Positions 53,866 through 55,631 of a stretch of 55,631 bases of DNA are shown piece by piece. Under the pieces are notes generated by a model. It was given only the letters and a program-made list of their open reading frames with translations. It did no database searches and had not been told where the DNA came from. The stretch comes from an uncultured Bacteroides sp. (GTDB lineage: Bacteria; Bacteroidota; Bacteroidia; Bacteroidales; Bacteroidaceae). Position 1 is the stretch's first letter; the number at the start of each line of letters is the position of its first letter. The stretch is taken from positions 1-55,631 of the forward strand of contig CAMTOS010000007.1 of the NCBI GenBank assembly GCA_947074195.1, given 5' to 3'. Both the position numbers and the translations under genes were made by a program.

Positions 53866-53873
53866 CAAAGATA
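53866..53873 (-). promoter_or_regulatory. -7 promoter element of the DUF5715-like gene
   Basis: Read on the minus strand this is TATCTTTG, an exact TAnnTTTG match 34 bp before the chosen start. Confidence 0.55.
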
Positions 53874-53917
53874 GATTTTTAGCCCCTGCTATAAAAATGT
53901 ATCTCATATAAAAGTCG

Positions 53918-53925
53918 TAACTTTG
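53918..53925 (+). promoter_or_regulatory. -7 promoter element (TAACTTTG) of truA
   Basis: An exact TAnnTTTG match 26 bp before the GTG start of truA. It is divergent from the -7 element at 53866-53873, so the two promoters share a 120-bp region. Confidence 0.55.
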
Positions 53926-53951
53926 CAGCGATTTAATCAAATAACAAACAG

Positions 53952-54704
53952 GTGAGAAGATATTTCATTTATCTGGCCTACGATGGTACCAACTATCATG
54001 GCTGGCAGATACAACCCAATGGTGATAGTGTTCAGGCGCAACTGATGCGTGCGCTTTCTATTTTTTTGCGTAAAGAGATTGAGGTAATTGGCGCAGGCCG
54101 TACCGATGCCGGCGTTCATGCTTCACTGATGGTTGCGCATTTCGATTTCGAAAAAGAACTGGATACTGTAACTTTAACCGATAAACTCAACCGTTTACTA
54201 CCTCCCGATATTTCCGTATTTACCGTTCGTCCGGTGGTGCCCGAAGCTCATGCACGCTTCGATGCTACTTATCGCAAATATAAATATTATGTGACATCGG
54301 TGAAATATCCTTTTAATCGCCAATACCGTTGCAGATTGTTTCAGCCATTAAACTATGAACTGATGAACGAAGCTGCTCAAACACTATTCGACTATTCTGA
54401 TTTTACAAGTTTCAGTAAGTTGCATACCGATGTGAAAACCAATATTTGTAAGATAATGCATGCCGAATGGACGCAGGAAGATGAATTTACCTGGGTTTTT
54501 ACCATCCAGGCCGATCGTTTTCTGCGCAATATGGTTCGTGCCATTGTTGGTACGCTTATCGAAGTAGGGCGTGGCAAACTGACTATCGAAGGTTTCCGTG
54601 AAATCATCGAAATGAAGAATCGTTGCAAAGCAGGTACATCTGTTCCGGGTAATGCATTGTTTCTGGTCGATGTGGGCTATCCTGAAACCCTCTTTATCGA
54701 TTAA
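53952..54704 (+). CDS. truA: tRNA pseudouridine(38-40) synthase
   Basis: A 250-residue enzyme that isomerises uridines 38-40 in tRNA anticodon arms. The catalytic Asp is in [11 protein letters not shown], the start is [27 protein letters not shown], and a late motif is [19 protein letters not shown]. The start codon is GTG at 53952; no in-frame ATG lies nearby and the N-terminus matches the family, so GTG is likely genuine. It is followed after 27 bp by an EamA transporter gene. Confidence 0.96.
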   Translation: MRRYFIYLAYDGTNYHGWQIQPNGDSVQAQLMRALSIFLRKEIEVIGAGRTDAGVHASLMVAHFDFEKELDTVTLTDKLNRLLPPDISVFTVRPVVPEAHARFDATYRKYKYYVTSVKYPFNRQYRCRLFQPLNYELMNEAAQTLFDYSDFTSFSKLHTDVKTNICKIMHAEWTQEDEFTWVFTIQADRFLRNMVRAIVGTLIEVGRGKLTIEGFREIIEMKNRCKAGTSVPGNALFLVDVGYPETLFID

Positions 54705-54731
54705 TAATTCACGACATAAATAACTTTCCTT

Positions 54732-55631
54732 ATGTGGCTATTGCTGGCATTTACCTCTGCAGCACTTCTGGGCTTTTATGATGTTTTCAAAAAGAAAGCC
54801 CTGCTTAACAATGCTGTACTTCCTGTACTTTTCCTGAATACAATATTCTCGAGTATTATATTTCTACCCTTTATTTTGATCAGCTTCTTTCAGCCTCAGA
54901 TGCTGAGCGATACCATGTTTTTTGTGCCCGAAGCAGGCTGGGATGTACATAAATTCGTCTTGCTGAAATCGTTTATCGTACTATCATCATGGATATTCGG
55001 CTACTTTGGTATGAAACATCTGCCCATTACGATTGTAGGCCCGATTAATGCCACCCGCCCTGTAATGGTACTGATTGGTGCATTGCTGATTTTTGGCGAG
55101 CGATTAAATCTGTTTCAGTGGATCGGGGTAACGCTGGCCATTGTTTCCTTTTTTCTTTTGAGCCGTACCGGTAAAAAGGAAGGTATCAATTTCGGGAGTA
55201 ATAAATGGATTCTCTTTATCGTATTAGCAGCCATCATGGGCGCCATCAGCGGACTATATGACAAATACCTGATGAAACACATGGCACCTATGTTGGTGCA
55301 ATCGTGGTACAATGTCTATCAGGTTTTCATCATGGGGCCGATTCTTGCCCTGCTATGGTGGCCTAAACGCAAAACCACTACACCCTTCCGCTGGGAATGG
55401 AGCATCATCCTGATCTCTATTTTCCTTTCGGCAGCCGATTTTGCTTACTTCTATGCCCTGAGTTATGAAGATTCCATGATCTCAATCGTATCTATGGTAC
55501 GCCGAAGCAGTGTCATCGTTTCGTTTACATTCGGTGCCTTCTTGTTTCGCGAGAAGAACCTTTATAGTAAAGCGCTCGATTTGGTACTGATATTGATTGG
55601 TATGTTTTTTCTTTATCTGGGGACGAGATAA
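54732..55631 (+). CDS. EamA/DMT-family transporter
   Basis: A 299-residue inner-membrane protein with about ten hydrophobic helices in two EamA halves. The first half holds LGFYDVFKKKALLNNAVLPVLFLNTIFSSIIF and FGERLNLFQWIGVTLAIVSFFLLSR; the second holds ISGLYDKYLMKHMAPMLVQSWYNVYQ and FLFREKNLYSKALDLVLILIGMFFLYLG. The substrate is not predictable; family members export metabolites. The stop codon ends exactly at the window edge, so the gene is complete. It is probably co-transcribed with truA. Confidence 0.93.
   Translation: MWLLLAFTSAALLGFYDVFKKKALLNNAVLPVLFLNTIFSSIIFLPFILISFFQPQMLSDTMFFVPEAGWDVHKFVLLKSFIVLSSWIFGYFGMKHLPITIVGPINATRPVMVLIGALLIFGERLNLFQWIGVTLAIVSFFLLSRTGKKEGINFGSNKWILFIVLAAIMGAISGLYDKYLMKHMAPMLVQSWYNVYQVFIMGPILALLWWPKRKTTTPFRWEWSIILISIFLSAADFAYFYALSYEDSMISIVSMVRRSSVIVSFTFGAFLFREKNLYSKALDLVLILIGMFFLYLGTR

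Overview
The window is a chromosomal stretch from a member of the Bacteroidota, order Bacteroidales. Four things support this. It has SusC/SusD-type outer-membrane pairs and hybrid two-component sensors. It carries a fused LpxC-FabZ gene. Lipoproteins have short signal peptides ending in Cys, and Shine-Dalgarno sequences are mostly absent. Several genes carry the Bacteroidota -7 promoter motif TAnnTTTG. The species cannot be named from sequence alone.

Region 1 (1-24544) is a complete beta-mannan/glucomannan polysaccharide utilization locus. It opens with the 3' part of a hybrid two-component system and an AraC/cupin regulator. A GH5-type mannanase lipoprotein and a CE7-type acetyl esterase follow. 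Next come the SusC/SusD pair, two surface glycan-binding lipoproteins (one very long, with six IPT-like repeats and a duplicated C-terminal module), a GH26 mannanase and a GH3 glycosidase. The locus ends with a second GH26, a GH130 mannosylglucose phosphorylase, a GPH-type sugar symporter and a cellobiose/mannobiose 2-epimerase. The inferred route is surface cleavage and deacetylation, SusCD import, periplasmic trimming, inner-membrane uptake of mannobiose, epimerization to mannosylglucose, and phosphorolysis to mannose-1-phosphate plus glucose. No alpha-galactosidase is present, which points to acetylated glucomannan or plain mannan rather than galactomannan.

Region 2 (24549-37294) is mixed: a NamZ-type exo-muramidase, an HD protein, an LptD-like LPS assembly protein, ung and asnA, tRNA-Arg(CCG), a small orphan ORF, a DUF1275 membrane protein, ogt, a PepSY membrane protein, an aldo/keto reductase with a cupin, and a lone pectate lyase.

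Region 3 (37411-55631) is core genome, mostly minus strand: miaA, an acidic PRiA4_ORF3-like protein, lpxA, lpxC-fabZ, lpxD, an HD phosphohydrolase, pyrF, prfA, a small membrane protein, purM, lemA, a TPM protein, an alpha/beta hydrolase, aroE, menG/ubiE, purC, phoH and a putative M15-like lipoprotein. It then switches to the plus strand for truA and an EamA transporter.

The least expected signal is non-coding. Two intergenic arrays (2837-2924 and 34588-34719) are both built on an exact 22-bp period. Most units fold as an 8-bp stem, 4-nt loop, 8-bp stem and 2-nt spacer, and paired positions covary. The arrays lie 31 kb apart and each sits just beyond an intrinsic terminator, so they look like one family of tandem mini-hairpin elements.
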